From NCBI GenBank assembly GCA_016844745.1, contig JAERMQ010000022.1, positions 1-58,634 of the forward strand: a DNA stretch of 58,634 nt, in the 5' to 3' direction. Below the pieces are notes generated by a model. That model had not been told where the DNA came from and ran no database searches. It was given only the letters and a program-made list of their open reading frames with translations. This DNA comes from Ignavibacteria bacterium. Lineage in GTDB: Bacteria; Bacteroidota; Ignavibacteria; Kapaibacteriales; UBA2268. This document shows, one piece after another, positions 42,064 through 51,504 of the stretch (its first letter is position 1; each line of letters opens with the position of its first letter). The translations under genes were made by a program, and so were the position numbers.

Positions 42064-43416
42064 ATGCGCAATCAAAAGCTGCTCTTCAAGCTAATTATCA
42101 TTGCCGGACTTGTTCTTGGCTCGCTAATTCCACTATATTTAATTGATTCAATTATTGCAGAGCGCCAAAACCGTCGCACTGAAGTAGAAAAAGAAATAAG
42201 CCAGACATGGGGCGAATCACAGGATATTGTTGGTCCTGTGCTTGTAATTCCTTACAAATATTCAAATACTACTAAAAAAGTTGACGATGAAAATGAGAAA
42301 GTTCCTGTAATTTTCAATATTTATATATTACCGGATGACCTTAGTATTAATAATGAAATACTGCCGCAAATCCGGTACAGGGATATTTATCAGGCTGTTG
42401 TTTATTCAACAAATTTGAAATTTCAGGGTTCCTTTACAATACCGAATTTTTCAGGTATGAATATTGAAGATGATGATATTTTGTGGGATAAGGCGTATTT
42501 AGTTTTAAATATTCCGGATATGAGGGGTATTAAGAATGAAGTAAAATGTAATTGGTATCAAAGAAATGTAACTTCAATGGTTAGGGATACTCTTACATTT
42601 CTACCGGGAATGAGAGGAGATGTACCTTTTAAATCCGGTATTCACCTTGATATTCCTTACATAACCCATGATAGAAATAACAAATACTCTTTCAATTTTT
42701 CTCTGGGATTGAACGGCAGTAAATCCATCAGCTTTGCTCCATTAGGCAAGGTAAACAAATTCAACGTAAAATCAAGTTGGCAGACGCCAAGCTTTTCCGG
42801 TTCATTCTTGCCGACAAAGAGAATTATTAATGAAAACGGCTTCGAATCTGAATGGGAAATATCCTACTTTGGGAGAACGTATCCTCAATACTGGCTTACA
42901 AGCAGTTTCAGTGATGCTTACATAAAAGACCTGATTCTTAAATCTTCTCCTGAAATTAATTTAATTGTACCTGTAGATGCTTACCAAAAGACTACCCGCT
43001 CTGTTAAATATGGCATATTATTCATTGCACTCACATTTTTAGCATTTTTCTTAATTGAATTGCTGACGGATTTAAAAATTCATCCATTACAATATATTCT
43101 TGTCGGACTGGCTTTGAGTTTGTTTTATTTATTGCTGCTTTCGCTATCGGAACAATGGAGCTTTTTCTCATCGTTTCTGCTCGCAGGTTTAGGCAATATA
43201 TTATTGATTAGTCTTTATGTTATGAGCATCCTCCGTAGCAAATCGAAAGGCTTTATGCTTGCCGGGATACTCGCAGTTCTATATGGATTCCTGTATATTT
43301 TATTACAAATCGAAAGTTATGCATTGTTAGCCGGTTCCATTGGACTGTTCCTCATTCTTGCTATTGTGATGTACCTGACAAGGAAGATTGATTGGTATAA
43401 TCAGAATGTGAAATAG
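42064..43416 (+). CDS. creD: CreD-family inner-membrane protein
   Basis: A 450-residue protein. Residues 8-30 form a first helix (LIIIAGLVLGSLIPLYLI); RRTEVEKEISQTWGESQDIVGP follows, as in CreD, in two blocks. A large periplasmic domain spans about 45-310 and ends with VPVDAYQKTTRSVKYG. Six further helices follow from 316 to 443 (LFIALTFLAFFLIELL, then HPLQYILVGLALSLFYLLLL). CreD affects envelope stress tolerance in enterobacteria; here no creABC regulators are near. Full length, ATG start after GAGGTTCTCAA. Confidence 0.92.
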   Translation: MRNQKLLFKLIIIAGLVLGSLIPLYLIDSIIAERQNRRTEVEKEISQTWGESQDIVGPVLVIPYKYSNTTKKVDDENEKVPVIFNIYILPDDLSINNEILPQIRYRDIYQAVVYSTNLKFQGSFTIPNFSGMNIEDDDILWDKAYLVLNIPDMRGIKNEVKCNWYQRNVTSMVRDTLTFLPGMRGDVPFKSGIHLDIPYITHDRNNKYSFNFSLGLNGSKSISFAPLGKVNKFNVKSSWQTPSFSGSFLPTKRIINENGFESEWEISYFGRTYPQYWLTSSFSDAYIKDLILKSSPEINLIVPVDAYQKTTRSVKYGILFIALTFLAFFLIELLTDLKIHPLQYILVGLALSLFYLLLLSLSEQWSFFSSFLLAGLGNILLISLYVMSILRSKSKGFMLAGILAVLYGFLYILLQIESYALLAGSIGLFLILAIVMYLTRKIDWYNQNVK

Positions 43417-43914
43417 GCAGTAGAATAGTACTCATCCGATGACTGGCAGTCATCGGATGGGTTTTCATAATTGATACAAATTGATACAAATTGGAACAAA
43501 TTTGTACGAATTTGTACGATTTTTTTATTTTCAAATTATCAAATTGATTCATTTTCAAATTGAAAGTTTTTTACTACTTTTTAATAAGTAAATCGCAATT
43601 TTTTTCTTTCCCCTTCACTTTCAACTTTATGAACTTTATGAACTGCTTTGCCATTTCAAAGAACTCGCCAATGCAAATATAATAGAAGAAAATGTATTAG
43701 CTTAAAAACGATTTTAAAAAGATTTTAAAATTAAATTAAGACAACCAATGTTTGGCAAACATTGGATGACTGTGTACCCTACAGTCAGAAGTTCCTTCTG
43801 ACTGCAGGAATCTACAATAATTGAAATCGGATGGGAAAAATAGGATGTTCCTTTATTCACTGTCTCCAGTCAGAAGGAACTTCTGACTGGAGGAAAACCC
43901 TATACCCTTACTGG
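43417..43914. other. Repeat-rich gap
   Basis: No gene is seen. It holds a CATCCGATGACTGGCAGTC palindrome (43433-43460, the family found in frame in the third cyclase), tandem TTGATACAAA/TTTGTACGA units (43471-43522), a CCAATGTTTGGCAAACATTGG-like dyad (43745-43765), and two GTCAGAAG palindromes in opposite orientation (43778-43808 and 43864-43893). Confidence 0.75.
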
Positions 43915-45147
43915 TTAATGCACCGCCACAAACTGCTTAGTAACAGCGCCGGCGGGCGTCTGCAACACACAGAAATAAATGCCGGAAGGAAAAGCCGAAA
44001 CGTCAAGCTCCAATAAAAACTGCCCTGCTTCATGGCTCTGGCTGCTGACATGTACGGCAACCTCCTCACCGAAGATGTTTGTAATTGCGATTTTAATAAT
44101 TTTGGCATAAGGCGCTGAGTAACGGATTTGGGCTGTGGCAGTTGCTGGACACGGAGAAATGTCAATAGTTAGTTTATCTGCTACCATATCAACTTCATCA
44201 ACTTTTGTAGGATGTAGAAATGCACGTAACCTGGGATAGTCCTCCTCTTCCTTGATATACCAGACATTTTTGAAATCGAAACCTATATAATTTTTTGATA
44301 ATTTCATCTCTTGGGTCGAATAACCTTTATGTATAACATACCCAGCTCTCATTATAGTTGAATCCGGGATACCTGTTGTTTCTACATCCCAATAGACATG
44401 TTCACCACGATTATCAAAAGCTGATAATGAATAAATTTTATCAATATCATTTTTATCTATATTTACCTTACCTGTTGTATATGAATTCCTAACACAATCA
44501 GAATTTCCACCGATGATACAATTTGAAAATCCGGTAACAACATTTTCTTTTGATTTTGTATTTAAAATCAGATTTATTTCACAAGATGAATAACAATCAG
44601 TTATATAACCAATATTAGAATAGGAAAAGCCACTAACTGAACCGGAACCTATTGTAACTATTGAATTTATTTTGCCTGTTATATAACATTCATTTATTTC
44701 AGAGTATCCATTATAAGCACAAAATGCACTAACACCATTACCACCGGTCATATCACAATTTTCAAGTCCAAGTTTTTTTATATTGCTTTTAAAAAGTTGT
44801 GTAAAAAGACCAATTGCAGATTCATTAGGTCTATTAATGTATAAATTACTGATAATATAACCAGTACCGTTCAAATATCCGCCAAAATACAATGGTTCAA
44901 ATCCCATCGGCTCGTCGGGAGTTTTGGGATTTCCATCATGGTCGCCAACATTCCAATTTCTTGTTTCGGAAGCATCTATATCATTCATTAAGATATAATA
45001 AGCATCCATATTATTATTCAATTCCTGTAATTTCTTAATGTTAGTTATTTGGTATGGGTCTTTTTCCGTGCCGCTACTTTTACCGGAAAAAGCAAATGTT
45101 ATTGAGGTAAATATAAAAAATAATATGAAGATTCTTATTTTTTTCAT
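43915..45147 (-). CDS. Secreted GLUG-like beta-helix protein with T9SS sorting domain
   Basis: A 410-residue protein. A signal peptide (IRIFILFFIFTSITFAFS) is followed by EKDPYQITNIKKLQELNNN with YYILMNDIDAS, the start of a filamentous-haemagglutinin/GLUG-like module. The GGYLNGTGYIISNLYI and IGLFTQLFKSNIKKLG stretches extend this to about residue 260, a probable beta-helix. The last 85 residues (DISPCPATATAQIRYS to AVTKQFVAVH) form a T9SS sorting domain, richer in GC. Likely a surface adhesin-like protein. Confidence 0.82.
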   Translation of the reverse strand: MKKIRIFILFFIFTSITFAFSGKSSGTEKDPYQITNIKKLQELNNNMDAYYILMNDIDASETRNWNVGDHDGNPKTPDEPMGFEPLYFGGYLNGTGYIISNLYINRPNESAIGLFTQLFKSNIKKLGLENCDMTGGNGVSAFCAYNGYSEINECYITGKINSIVTIGSGSVSGFSYSNIGYITDCYSSCEINLILNTKSKENVVTGFSNCIIGGNSDCVRNSYTTGKVNIDKNDIDKIYSLSAFDNRGEHVYWDVETTGIPDSTIMRAGYVIHKGYSTQEMKLSKNYIGFDFKNVWYIKEEEDYPRLRAFLHPTKVDEVDMVADKLTIDISPCPATATAQIRYSAPYAKIIKIAITNIFGEEVAVHVSSQSHEAGQFLLELDVSAFPSGIYFCVLQTPAGAVTKQFVAVH

Positions 45148-45461
45148 GATATAAATCTAAGTAGGTTCAATTTACTAATTATTAATTATTGAATAATATT
45201 CTTAGACAATTGTTATTTTGAACGTAAAGTTATATGAGCTTTTGCCGTGCTTTTAATTCTTTATTTAAAACTTTTTTGCAAGTCCTTTTTTATATCCTGT
45301 TTTAAGTTTACAAATAAAAAATAAGAAATGCAAGGAAAAAATTTATTTTTTTTAAACTTAATCAAATTTATCCGCAAACTCATCTTTCTCAACATTTCAC
45401 TTGCGTTTTTCGTAATATTTTTACATTTTACAAAATTATCCTGGTTAATATTTGAATAAAT
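45148..45461. other. Divergent promoter region
   Basis: 314 bases between the leftward T9SS gene and the rightward acyl-CoA carboxylase gene. It is AT-rich with no palindromes of the families listed and no gene; promoters for both genes are expected here. Confidence 0.5.
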
Positions 45462-47027
45462 ATGAAGAATAACAAAGAAATTATTGACAAGAAACTGCAA
45501 AAAATGCGTGACCTGCAAGAGCAGTCGCGGCTCGGCGGGGGCGAGAAACGTATTGCCGACCAGCACAAAAAAGGTAAACTAACCGCTCGCGAACGTGTAG
45601 AACTGCTATTAGACCGCTGCAGCTTCCGCGAAATGGACGCTTTGGCATACCACCATTCATCGGAATTCGGATTGGATAAGCAGGTATTCCTTGGCGATGG
45701 TGTAATTACCGGCTTCGGTGAAATAGACGGACAAAAAGTATTCATCTTCTCGCAGGACTTCACGGTACTTGGTGGCAGTCTTGCAGCGGAGCACGGAAGG
45801 AAAATCTGCAAAATCATGGATATGGCGCTTAAGAACGGATGCCCTGTAATTGGATTGAACGATTCAGGCGGCGCACGTGTTCAGGAGGGCGTCATTTCGC
45901 TTGGCGCTTATGCTGATATATTTCTGCGGAATACACTGTCTTCAGGTGTTGTGCCTCAGATTTCCGTAATTATGGGTCCATGTGCCGGTGGAGCAGTATA
46001 TTCTCCGGCGATGACGGATTTCACGATTATGGTTAAAAAAACTTCGTATATGTTCGTGACTGGTCCGAAAGTCGTGAAAACGGTCACTCACCAGGATTTT
46101 ACCTCCGAAGAACTTGGCGGGGCTATGACTCATGCCTCCAAGAGCGGAGTAGCACACTTCACTGCCGAAAATGATATGGATGCACTCGAAATTGTTAAAA
46201 AGCTGACGTCATACCTTCCGGCTAATAATGCAGATGACCCTCCTTTCCTGCAAAACGACGACCCAACCGACCGCGCTGATGAAGAACTAAATTATATTGT
46301 ACCTGCAAATCCGAATCAGCCTTATGATATGCATGATGTAATACATAAAATTGCCGATCTGGGCGAATTCTTAGAGGTGCATAAGGACTGGGCGCAGAAT
46401 ATTATCGTTGGATTTTGCAGATTGGGAGGGCGTTCCGTGGGAGTGGTTGCCAATCAGCCTGCTTTCCTTGCAGGATGCCTCGATATAAATTCCTCACGCA
46501 AGGCTGGGCGATTTATCCGCTTCTGTGATGCTTTCAATATTCCTATTCTTACGCTGGAAGATGTTCCGGGATTCCTGCCGGGCGCTGAGCAGGAATGGGG
46601 CGGAATTATTACAAATGGCGCTAAGTTGCTCTATGCCTACTGCGAGGCAACCGTTCCGAAGGTAACTGTGATTACTCGTAAAGCTTATGGCGGCGCTTAT
46701 GACGTTATGAACAGTAAGCATGTGCGTGGCGATTTGAATTTTGCTTGGCCCACAGCCGAACTTGCTGTGATGGGAGCTAAAGGTGCTGTCGAGATAATTT
46801 TCAAAAAAGAAATTGATGTTGCGGACGACCCTGCCAAACGAGAGGCAGAATTGATTGCCGAGTTCGATGATAAATTTGCTCATCCGTATATTGCCGCTTC
46901 GTACGGTTATATAGATGATGTGATTGAGCCGAGCCAGACACGGCGACGCGTTATCGAGGCATTCAATTTACTTGAAAATAAGGTGGATAAAAATCCGCCA
47001 AAAAAGCATGGCAACGTACCGTTGTAG
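45462..47027 (+). CDS. Acyl-CoA carboxylase carboxyltransferase (propionyl/methylmalonyl-CoA type, beta subunit)
   Basis: A 521-residue protein of the PccB/MmdA family. [17 protein letters not shown] near 45, [19 protein letters not shown] (biotin-site loop), [18 protein letters not shown] (acyl-CoA oxyanion hole) and [19 protein letters not shown] are intact. The C-terminal half has [14 protein letters not shown] [18 protein letters not shown], then [17 protein letters not shown]. It may carboxylate propionyl-CoA with a biotin subunit encoded elsewhere, or work in a Na+-pumping methylmalonyl-CoA decarboxylase. No partner genes are adjacent, so the direction is open. Confidence 0.92.
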   Translation: MKNNKEIIDKKLQKMRDLQEQSRLGGGEKRIADQHKKGKLTARERVELLLDRCSFREMDALAYHHSSEFGLDKQVFLGDGVITGFGEIDGQKVFIFSQDFTVLGGSLAAEHGRKICKIMDMALKNGCPVIGLNDSGGARVQEGVISLGAYADIFLRNTLSSGVVPQISVIMGPCAGGAVYSPAMTDFTIMVKKTSYMFVTGPKVVKTVTHQDFTSEELGGAMTHASKSGVAHFTAENDMDALEIVKKLTSYLPANNADDPPFLQNDDPTDRADEELNYIVPANPNQPYDMHDVIHKIADLGEFLEVHKDWAQNIIVGFCRLGGRSVGVVANQPAFLAGCLDINSSRKAGRFIRFCDAFNIPILTLEDVPGFLPGAEQEWGGIITNGAKLLYAYCEATVPKVTVITRKAYGGAYDVMNSKHVRGDLNFAWPTAELAVMGAKGAVEIIFKKEIDVADDPAKREAELIAEFDDKFAHPYIAASYGYIDDVIEPSQTRRRVIEAFNLLENKVDKNPPKKHGNVPL

Positions 47028-47030
47028 GTT

Positions 47031-47066
47031 TAATTACGAATTACGAATTAAAAATTACGAATTATG
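47031..47066. repeat. ATTACGAATT tandem
   Basis: Imperfect tandem copies of AATTACGAATTACG after the carboxylase stop. The same unit appears in frame inside the first cyclase gene at 51058-51088. Confidence 0.75.
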
Positions 47067-47181
47067 AAATAAAAAGTATGGAGTTTTGATTGAGTAGTAG
47101 CTGCAATAGGAATTTATTTATAAATGTATTATTAAATAATAATTTTATTAGTTTGTAATTTTTTAATGATAAAAATTCAAA

Positions 47182-47874
47182 ATGAAAATAAAATACGATT
47201 TCTATAATGGAGAACAACGAATTTCCACATTCGAGATTGATACTAATAGGGAGAATATGTCGAAAATGCTTATCTCCGATAATAATTACTTTTCTTCTCC
47301 GGAAAATAGCAAGTGGTTAAAATTAGAATATAATCAATGTGAAGTTTGCCCACTGAAATCAACAGAAACCGAATGTTGTCCTGCAGCATTGGATATATCA
47401 AATATTGCATTGAAATTCGGGAATATATATTCTTATGAAAGAATCAAAGTTAAGGTTGAAACTGATGAAAGGATTTATTTCAAGGAAACTAATGCTACAA
47501 TAGCTGTAAATTCGTTGTTGGGGTTGGTATTTGCCACAAGCGGTTGCCCCATTCTATCTCAATTCAAAGGCATGGCTCGGTTTCATTTGCCGTTTTCTTC
47601 ATTTGATGAGACTTTGGTCAGGACTATCGGAATGTATTTATTAAAACAATATTACAATTCAATTGAAGGTAAGGAAGCGGATTTTGAGCTAAAGGGATTA
47701 TTGCAGTTGTATAAAGATATGGGAAATGTTAATTATTCTATGACAAAAAGATTAGCCGATATAAGTACTAAAGATTCTGCCATAAATGCTATTGCTTCAT
47801 TTTTCGCTATGTCGTCGCTAATTGAGGATTCTATTGATACTGGTTTGAAGGATTTGAAAATTGAAATATTTTGA
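47182..47874 (+). CDS. DUF6901-like protein of unknown function
   Basis: A 230-residue protein. CEVCPLKSTETECCPAALD near residue 55 gives a four-cysteine cluster. TNATIAVNSLLGLVFATSGCP near 110 and MARFHLPFSSFDETLVRTIG near 135 are as I recall for DUF6901 proteins. The cysteine set may bind a metal or an Fe-S cluster. No signal or membrane segment is seen. It stands alone. The family name is from memory and not checked. Confidence 0.65.
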   Translation: MKIKYDFYNGEQRISTFEIDTNRENMSKMLISDNNYFSSPENSKWLKLEYNQCEVCPLKSTETECCPAALDISNIALKFGNIYSYERIKVKVETDERIYFKETNATIAVNSLLGLVFATSGCPILSQFKGMARFHLPFSSFDETLVRTIGMYLLKQYYNSIEGKEADFELKGLLQLYKDMGNVNYSMTKRLADISTKDSAINAIASFFAMSSLIEDSIDTGLKDLKIEIF

Positions 47875-48196
47875 TTCTCCTTGAGTAAATTCCACTCGTT
47901 TTGATGCTAAAAGTACCATACTTTCTATACAGCTAATACCATTGAGTCCCATCAAAAAGGCAAAAATTGAAGAGGCTGTCCCAAAAGTAGAAATTGTTGT
48001 CATTCCTGCGGATGTAGGAATCACAGGAACCGCTACAGAAGGGGATTCCTGCATTCGCAGGAATGATATCTTCTTTGAAAATCCTGTGGGTTGGTTGGAT
48101 GTGGGAATTGAATGTCTAAAATGCCTGCATGTCCGGGATTGGCTGAATTATCAATTTCAACATTTATTTGTAAAAAGGACTCAATATTACAATTAG
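47875..48196. other. Gap with a duplicated gene fragment and a palindrome
   Basis: No intact gene. Bases 47999-48067 are a palindrome (GTCATTCCTGCGGATGTAGG and inverted copy). Bases about 48076-48169 repeat, almost exactly, the middle of the next gene (48299-48392). Bases 47885-47990 read on the minus strand as a hydrophobic segment (IFAFLMGLNGISCIESMVLL) that may be a membrane-protein relic I cannot place. Confidence 0.6.
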
Positions 48197-48463
48197 TTAA
48201 TAAATGCCAATTGCAATAGGATTGAGACTATTATTAATGGCATCCAAAGTAAATTCAATGGTTATTGTGTGACTCTCATAACACCCAGTGTATCCTATAT
48301 GAAAATCCTGTGGGTTGGTTGGATGTGGGAATTGAATGTCTAAAATGCCTGCATGTCCGGGATTGGCTGAATTATCAATTTCAACATTTAGTTCTGTACG
48401 AAATTTAATCGGCTTGTTTGAACCAGCCGGTAATTCTGTTGAATAAACTACTAAATTTTCCAT
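48197..48463 (-). CDS. Small protein of unknown family, paralogue A
   Basis: An 88-residue beta-rich protein without signal peptide. It shares TELPAGSNKPIKF and the following V.IDN with 48720-48983, along with a similar length and layout. I know no family for it. Its central part (48299-48392) is duplicated at 48076-48169. No helix of note; the sequence GILDIQFPHPTNPQDFHIG suggests an immunoglobulin-like or jelly-roll fold, by eye only. It may be an extracellular or phage-tail-like small protein, but this is speculation. Confidence 0.55.
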   Translation of the reverse strand: MENLVVYSTELPAGSNKPIKFRTELNVEIDNSANPGHAGILDIQFPHPTNPQDFHIGYTGCYESHTITIEFTLDAINNSLNPIAIGIY

Positions 48464-48719
48464 TATTGCTCCTAAGTAAATAAAAAATTATTTTGAACTT
48501 TTGAAAATTGCCAATCCTAAGTAAAATAAAGAATCCAGTCCCTAACCGCGTTGTGGATGCAGAAACAAGTTCAGTATAACACGCATTTAAAAATGTCATT
48601 CCAAACTTGGTTCGGAATTAATAACAATAAAAATTATCCCTGTTGAAAAAGCTCAACTTGAAAGATAATGAAATATTATACTTTTGAGAAAGTCTCAATT
48701 AATTATTTTGCGAACCATC

Positions 48720-48983
48720 CTAAACTGTTATATCTACTTCTATATCAGCAGAATTATTATTATTAAAAGTGTTTAGAATAACCTCATATTGAATCACATG
48801 AGATGTAGCTGCACCAGCATATGGAATCAAGGCAGAAATTCCACCATTTGGATTTGTTATTTCCAAAATACCAGGATCCGCAGTAGTAATATTATCAATA
48901 TGTACAGTTAAATTGATAATAAATTTGATTGGCTTATTTGAGCCGGCGGGTAATTCAGTGTTTAACAATTTTAGATCAGCCAT
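48720..48983 (-). CDS. Small protein of unknown family, paralogue B
   Basis: An 87-residue protein paralogous to 48197-48463: identical TELPAGSNKPIKF at residues 9-21, then VHIDN, PGILEI and a matching C-terminal strand (SHVIQYEVILNTFNN). The two genes lie 256 bases apart in the same orientation and have diverged widely outside the first 30 residues. The strict conservation of the N-terminal block suggests a binding or assembly site. Function unknown. Confidence 0.55.
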   Translation of the reverse strand: MADLKLLNTELPAGSNKPIKFIINLTVHIDNITTADPGILEITNPNGGISALIPYAGAATSHVIQYEVILNTFNNNNSADIEVDITV

Positions 48984-49089
48984 TGTTACTCCAAAAAATT
49001 GAAAAATATTTTTATAATTTATGATTTATTTATTAAAAATCCAAATACTTTATTTATTTTTGTTAAAAATATTTTATAAGGGAGATTGT

Positions 49090-51183
49090 ATGAGGATTCT
49101 AATTCTTTTTGTTCTTATGTTTTTTTCTTGCCGGATTAATTTATTATCTGATAACAAGAAAATTGACAGCCTTCAGGATTTATTGAATAAAGCAGTTAGC
49201 GTTAAAGCTCGCATTTTGACAATGAATGAAATCGGTAAAGAGCTTATTGAAGCTGATAAAAAAAGTTCTTTGAATTTTTTTCGTAAAGCAATCAGTCTTG
49301 CTCAAAAAAATAAACTGAAGAAAGAAGAAGCAATATGTTATTATAATCTTGGATATGATTTCTATCTTGATCAATACGAATATAATAATGCTCTCGATTG
49401 TATGTATCAAAGCCTGAAAATATTCCGGGAAATAAAGGATAATTCAATATTAGTCAATATTTATACGAATATAGGTTTTATTTATTATCAAATGGGTAAA
49501 TATGATAATGCTCTTGAAGTATATTGGAAGTTATTCGATATTTATTTTTCAAATGATGATACAAATAGGATGACGTCCACTTACATTTATATTGGCAATA
49601 CATATCTAAAGAAAAGTAACTATTATAAAGCATACGAAAATTATTCGAAAGCTTTAAAATTTGCCGAAAAGTTAAATGATGAGCAATCCAAGGCTGATTG
49701 TTATGTAAACATGGGAATAATAAATAAAATTCTTTCCAATTTCAAAGAAGCAAGGAATTATGTTTTCAAAGCCATGGCAATTAATAATAAAATTGGGAAT
49801 ATTGAGAATCTATCTAATAATCTTGTAAACATTGCAAAAATATATTTGGAAGAAGGAAATCTTGACTCAGCTTTAATTTATTTTGAAAAAGCTTATAAAT
49901 ATGCTGATAAAATAAAGGCTCATTATATACTTTCAAATATCCTTTCAGATATTGCTATGATTTATCATAAAAAGGAAAATGATTCAAAAGCCCTTGATTA
50001 TTATAAACATGCTTTGGCTATTAACGAGGAATTCGGCTTTGAAAATGCCTCTGCATTTAATCTGGTTGAAATTGCCCATATATGGATTAACACCGGTATC
50101 AATATTGAAAAAGCTGTTGATTATTTAAATAAAGCAATGGAAACAGAGAAAAAAAATGGCGATATCAGACTTCTTAACCAGATTTATTCAACTTATGAAG
50201 ATTATTATGAAAAAAAGAAAAATCCTGCAAAAGCATTACATTATAACAGGCTTTCTTCTATTTTGAATGACTCGATAATGAAAAAAAGCCGGATTATGGA
50301 AATTGGGAAATTGGAAGCTAAGTTCGAGTATGATAAACAAATATTAAAGCAAATGCATCTGCAGAATGTTGCGGAACAAAAGCAAAGGATAATAAATATT
50401 GTTTTTATTTTGGGCATAGCAATTCTAATATTTTTCAGTGTATTGATATGGAGGGAAAGAGGCAAATCCGAAAAACTACTTCTTAATATATTACCAAAAA
50501 AAATAGCTTCAAAACTCAAACGAAAACAGAAATTCATAGCCGACCATTTCGACGAAGCAAGCGTCGTGTTTATCGATATGGTTGATTTTACAAAACTCTC
50601 CAATAGCATACTTACACAAAATACGGAAGATATGATTGAGACTGGCTTTCATTCCGCCAGACCTGAAATAAGTTCTCCCAGGCAAATAATTGAAATTTTG
50701 AATAACATCTATACTAAACTGGATTTGATTTCAAAGAAATACGGTTTGGAAAAAATTAAGACAATTGGAGATTGCTACATGGCAGCAGCAGGAGTTCCGG
50801 AAATCCGTGAAGACCATGCAGAGATGGCTGCCAGATTTGCTTTAGAAGCCATGCATACCCTCAAAAATTTCGACACCGGCAATCAAACCTTACTTAACTT
50901 CCGTTGCGGTATTGATTGCGGTTCGGTAGTTGCAGGGGTAATTGGTGAGCATAAATTTATTTACGATTTATGGGGAGATGCGGTTAATACTGCCTCAAGA
51001 ATGGAAGAATACGGCGAGCCTGGGAAAATACAAGTTACCGAGCGGTTTAAAGAGAAAATTACGAATTACGAATTACGAATTACGAATGAAAATTTTGGAT
51101 TTCAATTTGAAGAGAGAGGCGAAATTGAGATTAAAGGCAAAGGGAAGATGAGGACTTATTTCCTAAATACAATAACTGTCTGA
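49090..51183 (+). CDS. TPR-receptor adenylate cyclase, class III (cyclase 1)
   Basis: A 697-residue protein. A signal/lipobox-like start (ILILFVLMFFSC) exports the N-terminal part. Tetratricopeptide repeats fill about 45-390. One helix (IINIVFILGIAILIFFSVLI) crosses the membrane near 435-455. The cytoplasmic cyclase follows: KSEKLLLNILPKKIA, then FIDMVDFTKL with the first metal Asp, EKIKTIGDCYMAAAG with adenine-specific Lys and second Asp, and DLWGDAVNTASRMEEYG. Lys and Asp at these sites indicate ATP rather than GTP. ATTACGAATT repeats encode ITNYELRITNE near the end (51058-51088). Start 49090 follows GGGAGATTGT. Confidence 0.9.
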   Translation: MRILILFVLMFFSCRINLLSDNKKIDSLQDLLNKAVSVKARILTMNEIGKELIEADKKSSLNFFRKAISLAQKNKLKKEEAICYYNLGYDFYLDQYEYNNALDCMYQSLKIFREIKDNSILVNIYTNIGFIYYQMGKYDNALEVYWKLFDIYFSNDDTNRMTSTYIYIGNTYLKKSNYYKAYENYSKALKFAEKLNDEQSKADCYVNMGIINKILSNFKEARNYVFKAMAINNKIGNIENLSNNLVNIAKIYLEEGNLDSALIYFEKAYKYADKIKAHYILSNILSDIAMIYHKKENDSKALDYYKHALAINEEFGFENASAFNLVEIAHIWINTGINIEKAVDYLNKAMETEKKNGDIRLLNQIYSTYEDYYEKKKNPAKALHYNRLSSILNDSIMKKSRIMEIGKLEAKFEYDKQILKQMHLQNVAEQKQRIINIVFILGIAILIFFSVLIWRERGKSEKLLLNILPKKIASKLKRKQKFIADHFDEASVVFIDMVDFTKLSNSILTQNTEDMIETGFHSARPEISSPRQIIEILNNIYTKLDLISKKYGLEKIKTIGDCYMAAAGVPEIREDHAEMAARFALEAMHTLKNFDTGNQTLLNFRCGIDCGSVVAGVIGEHKFIYDLWGDAVNTASRMEEYGEPGKIQVTERFKEKITNYELRITNENFGFQFEERGEIEIKGKGKMRTYFLNTITV
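51058..51088. repeat. ATTACGAATT tandem inside cyclase 1
   Basis: Three and a half copies of ATTACGA in frame, coding ITNYELRITNE between the ERFKE and FEERGEIEIKG blocks. Cyclases 2 and 3 carry other repeats at this same place. Confidence 0.85.
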
Positions 51184-51472
51184 ATCAGAATTTACAAAAT
51201 TAAAGAATGTTCAGAATTAAGACAAAATTAGGATTTCATTCTGTTAATCCTAAAATTCTGAAAATACTGATTCAGACAATTGGGAAAGGAATGATGAAGA
51301 CTTATTTCCTAAATTCAATAACTGTCTGAATCAGAATTTACAAAATTAAAGAATGTTCAGAATTAAGACAAAATTAGGATTTCATTCTGTTAATTCTAAA
51401 ATTCTGAAAATACTGATTCAGACAATTGGGAAGGGAATGATGAGGACTTGGTTCTTAGTGAAAAATGATTAG
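51175..51472. repeat. 146-base tandem duplication with cyclase-tail relics
   Basis: Bases 51174-51319 and the following copy (to about 51433) form a direct repeat with a 146-base period. Each copy has inverted ends CTGTCTGAATCAG and CTGATTCAGACA, and a cyclase C-terminal coding relic: 51282-51329 reads GKGMMKTYFLNSITV then stop, and 51428-51472 reads GKGMMRTWFLVKND then stop. The true end of cyclase 1 reads GKGKMRTYFLNTITV. So this 320-base gap before cyclase 2 is made of decayed copies of cyclase 3' ends plus the GTCTGAATCA repeat. Confidence 0.8.
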
Positions 51473-51504
51473 TGAAAACAGAAAAAAAATAGATGAGGAT
51501 TGTT

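Noticed and set aside
43471..43522. Tandem TTGATACAAA/TTTGTACGA units as a possible CRISPR array
   Set aside because: Units are about 10-14 bases with no spacers and no cas genes in the window.
45261..45817. Minus-strand frames over the start of the carboxylase gene
   Set aside because: They are antisense to a clear PccB-family start and have no recognisable motifs.
47818..48196. Overlapping frames on both strands between the DUF6901-like gene and paralogue A
   Set aside because: They read through a palindrome and a duplicated fragment. The hydrophobic stretch might be a relic, but I could not place it.
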